Positions 62,311-64,000 of a stretch of 64,000 nt of DNA are shown here, one piece after another. Every line of letters starts with the position of its first letter. The first letter of the stretch is position 1. Position numbers and translations under genes: made by a program. Source of the stretch: Alicyclobacillus pomorum DSM 14955 (GTDB lineage: Bacteria > Bacillota > Bacilli > Alicyclobacillales > Alicyclobacillaceae); NCBI RefSeq assembly GCF_000472905.1, contig NZ_AXAR01000013.1, positions 37,443 to 101,442 of the forward strand, read 5' to 3'. Under the pieces are notes generated by a model. It did not search any database and was not told the DNA's origin. It saw only the letters and a program-made list of their open reading frames with translations.

Positions 62311-63303
62311 TTACACGTGTGCGACTCTGCGAGACTTTCTCCGATTGACACGCTCATTGTCCACGTGTCGTTGCAATTCAGGCAGGGACCGTACGCATAC
62401 CGAACATACGGTGCCAAACATGAATGTAACGATGGAGACGTGGATGAGGAACGCCGTCAGGCTCAGTTCTGTGTAAATGAGCAAGGCGCCACTGACAGCC
62501 TGCAAGCACGCCAGGATGAGCGCCATCCGACACTGCTTGAACAGTCTCGGTACCTGAGCTCTCATCCGGTACGACTTGACGGTCAGCAACACAAACAACA
62601 CAATCAGCCCGAGCGCCAGAGAGCGGTGGACGACGTCAATAATGAACGCCGTGCCAGCGTGCTGATACGTCTCAGTAGGCAACGGCCATCCTTGAAAGCG
62701 GCCGCCTGCGCCGGTGCTGGACACATAGGCTCCAAAGTAAATCGACACGAGCAAGTACAGTAGCGTGAACCAGGCCCACTTCACGAAGGACGTATCGGAC
62801 AGCGGGCTGCGAAGCGGTGCCATTTGAGCAGGGCCACCTGCCAGGTCAATCTGTCCAATGATTTGTGTCAACGTGAGCACAGCACCGAAGGAGAGCAGCG
62901 AAACCCCCATATGAGTGGCCGTTACAGCCGGTGGATTCACAAACAATACCGCCATGGCCCCCAATGCTGCTTGCAGCAGGACAAACAGAACTGCGATGGA
63001 AATCAGGACTTTGACTTCAATCCAGGCACCGTAGCGTCGCCAAGCCCAGACAGACAAGGTGACCAACGATACCATGAACACGAAGACAAGGGCCCGGTGC
63101 GTAAATTCAATCGCGGCAGCTTGTTGCCAATGCGCGGGCAGAATGCCGGTGGAACTAAACGGCCAGCTGCGGCCCAGCCCCTCCGAAGAGTTTGTGTCCG
63201 TATCGACAAACCCCATCATATTGACCAAAAACAACAGAATAAGCGTTGCCACAGAGAGCCAATATACTTTTCCCTTTTTCGCCACGGAAGAAGCGCGAGA
63301 CAT
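62311..63303 (-). CDS. ctaA: Heme A synthase
   Basis: A 330-residue membrane protein with about eight helices in two four-helix halves, each with conserved histidines (WQQAAAIEFTHRA and the HMGVSLLSFG region in the first half, IDVVHRSLAL and HVSIVTF in the second). It oxidises the heme O methyl to the formyl of heme A for the cytochrome aa3 oxidase. ATG 63303 follows AAGGAGG by eight bases. Confidence 0.93.
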   Translation of the reverse strand: MSRASSVAKKGKVYWLSVATLILLFLVNMMGFVDTDTNSSEGLGRSWPFSSTGILPAHWQQAAAIEFTHRALVFVFMVSLVTLSVWAWRRYGAWIEVKVLISIAVLFVLLQAALGAMAVLFVNPPAVTATHMGVSLLSFGAVLTLTQIIGQIDLAGGPAQMAPLRSPLSDTSFVKWAWFTLLYLLVSIYFGAYVSSTGAGGRFQGWPLPTETYQHAGTAFIIDVVHRSLALGLIVLFVLLTVKSYRMRAQVPRLFKQCRMALILACLQAVSGALLIYTELSLTAFLIHVSIVTFMFGTVCSVCVRSLPELQRHVDNERVNRRKSRRVAHV

Positions 63304-63333
63304 CCTCTTCACCTCCTTGCGGGTGCGGGTGCC

Positions 63334-64000
63334 TTAGAGAACGGCACCCGCCACTATCGCTGCAAACATTACCGGTAGGTACAGGAGTGACGCCAGGAAC
63401 GTCCGCCGCACCCAGACGTTCTCGTTGTCCGGTTCGCGCAGCATCTTGACCGTCACCGCAAAGAACGCAGCCCCTATCAACATCGCGCAAACGAGGTAAA
63501 TCCAGTGGAAAGATGCTGTAAAGTACAACGCAATCCCGGCCAGCCACAAGATGGCTGCGTACCACACGGACTGCACTTTGGTACTTCTGGCTCCACGTAC
63601 AACAGGCATCATCGGGATGCCTGCCCGGCGATAATCTTCATTCTTCAACAACGCCAGCGACCAGAAGTGCGGCGGTGTCCAGAGGAAAATCAATCCGAAC
63701 ATCAGCCAGGCTGCAATGCTCACGTGCCCCGTGACTGCGGCCCATCCCATGAGCGGCGGCACTGCGCCAGCGCCGCCCCCAATCACGATGTTTTGTGGTG
63801 TGCTGCGCTTCAGCCACATCGTGTAGATGACCGCGTAGTAGATGAACCCGACCACCGACAACACCGCCGTCGTGGTGTTTAACCAGACTGCGCAAACCAC
63901 CACGGAGAGAACGCCAAGCGCTAACCCGAACCACAAAGCCGCCCACGCCGGAACCAGTCCCATCGGGATGGGGCGGTTGGCCGTCCGCTTCATCACTTTG
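63334..64000 (-). CDS. ctaB: Protoheme IX farnesyltransferase, partial
   Basis: 222 residues; the N-terminus lies beyond the window edge, so the start is unknown. The frame is continuous through KRTANRPIPMG to the edge. Motifs include RTANRP and the second aspartate cluster KNEDYRRAGIPMMPV, typical of UbiA prenyltransferases such as CtaB/CyoE. It makes heme O, the CtaA substrate, and is 30 bases upstream of ctaA in one operon. Confidence 0.9.
   Translation of the reverse strand, partial: KVMKRTANRPIPMGLVPAWAALWFGLALGVLSVVVCAVWLNTTTAVLSVVGFIYYAVIYTMWLKRSTPQNIVIGGGAGAVPPLMGWAAVTGHVSIAAWLMFGLIFLWTPPHFWSLALLKNEDYRRAGIPMMPVVRGARSTKVQSVWYAAILWLAGIALYFTASFHWIYLVCAMLIGAAFFAVTVKMLREPDNENVWVRRTFLASLLYLPVMFAAIVAGAVL

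Overview
The window reads as chromosomal DNA of an aerobic, endospore-forming member of the Bacillales. Gene order from the left edge to about 24 kb matches the B. subtilis dnaX-recR-bofA / csfB-tmk-holB-yabA-rsmI-abrB-metG-tatD-rnmV-rsmA-yabG-veg-sspF block, and sporulation genes (sspF, yabG, csfB, bofA, ytaF, a spoVB-like gene) are scattered through it. Base composition, the mix of housekeeping genes and the Gly/Tyr-rich short hydrophobic proteins suggest an Alicyclobacillus-like lineage; this is inference, since no rRNA gene is present. I saw no prophage, transposase, IS element or CRISPR array.

Layout. 1-24.5 kb: a cyanophycinase fragment, sspF, veg (tandem promoters), yabG, a glycosyltransferase, a YkuK-like protein, then rsmA-rnmV-tatD-metG behind a methionine T-box, abrB, rsmI, yabA, ricT (short), holB, darA, tmk, a yaaO-like decarboxylase, malic enzyme, csfB, ytaF, a spoVB-like flippase, bofA, yaaL, recR, ebfC, dnaX, a histidine kinase, a small SRP RNA, tRNA-Ser, tadA and comFB. 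24.6-32.3 kb: acsA with a cre site, divergent citR/citA, asnB and an MFS exporter. 32.5-34.2 kb: five tiny genes, three of them paralogues of one membrane-peptide family. 34.3-38 kb: the methionine-salvage operon mtnW-mtnX-mtnB behind a SAM-I riboswitch, with mtnD divergent. 38-47.2 kb: panD, a gltC-like regulator, an ABC ATPase with a YhgE/Pip permease, a polar amino acid ABC transporter and two tRNA clusters. 47.3-53 kb: rlmI, an oxidoreductase, a papain-fold hydrolase, a TauE-type exporter and a double gamma-glutamylcyclotransferase. 53.1-60.8 kb: argC-argB-argD, a short N-acetylglutamate synthase, then argF-argG-argH. 60.9-61.4 kb: three more copies of the membrane-peptide family. 61.6-64 kb: cbpB, ctaA and ctaB (runs off the edge).

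Themes. Several genes belong to defined circuits: c-di-AMP sensing (darA, cbpB), methionine sensing (T-box on metG, SAM riboswitch on mtnWXB), carbon control (cre at acsA, citR at citA) and arginine control (probable ArgR boxes at argC, argA and argF). The least explained signals are (i) an intergenic inverted repeat family built on GATTTGCAAAAT/ATTTTGCAAATC, found beside cyanophycinase, abrB, ricT, argH and the peptide genes, (ii) six paralogous 35-51 residue membrane peptides in two clusters, and (iii) several RNA hairpins that hide ribosome binding sites (yaaL, histidine kinase).
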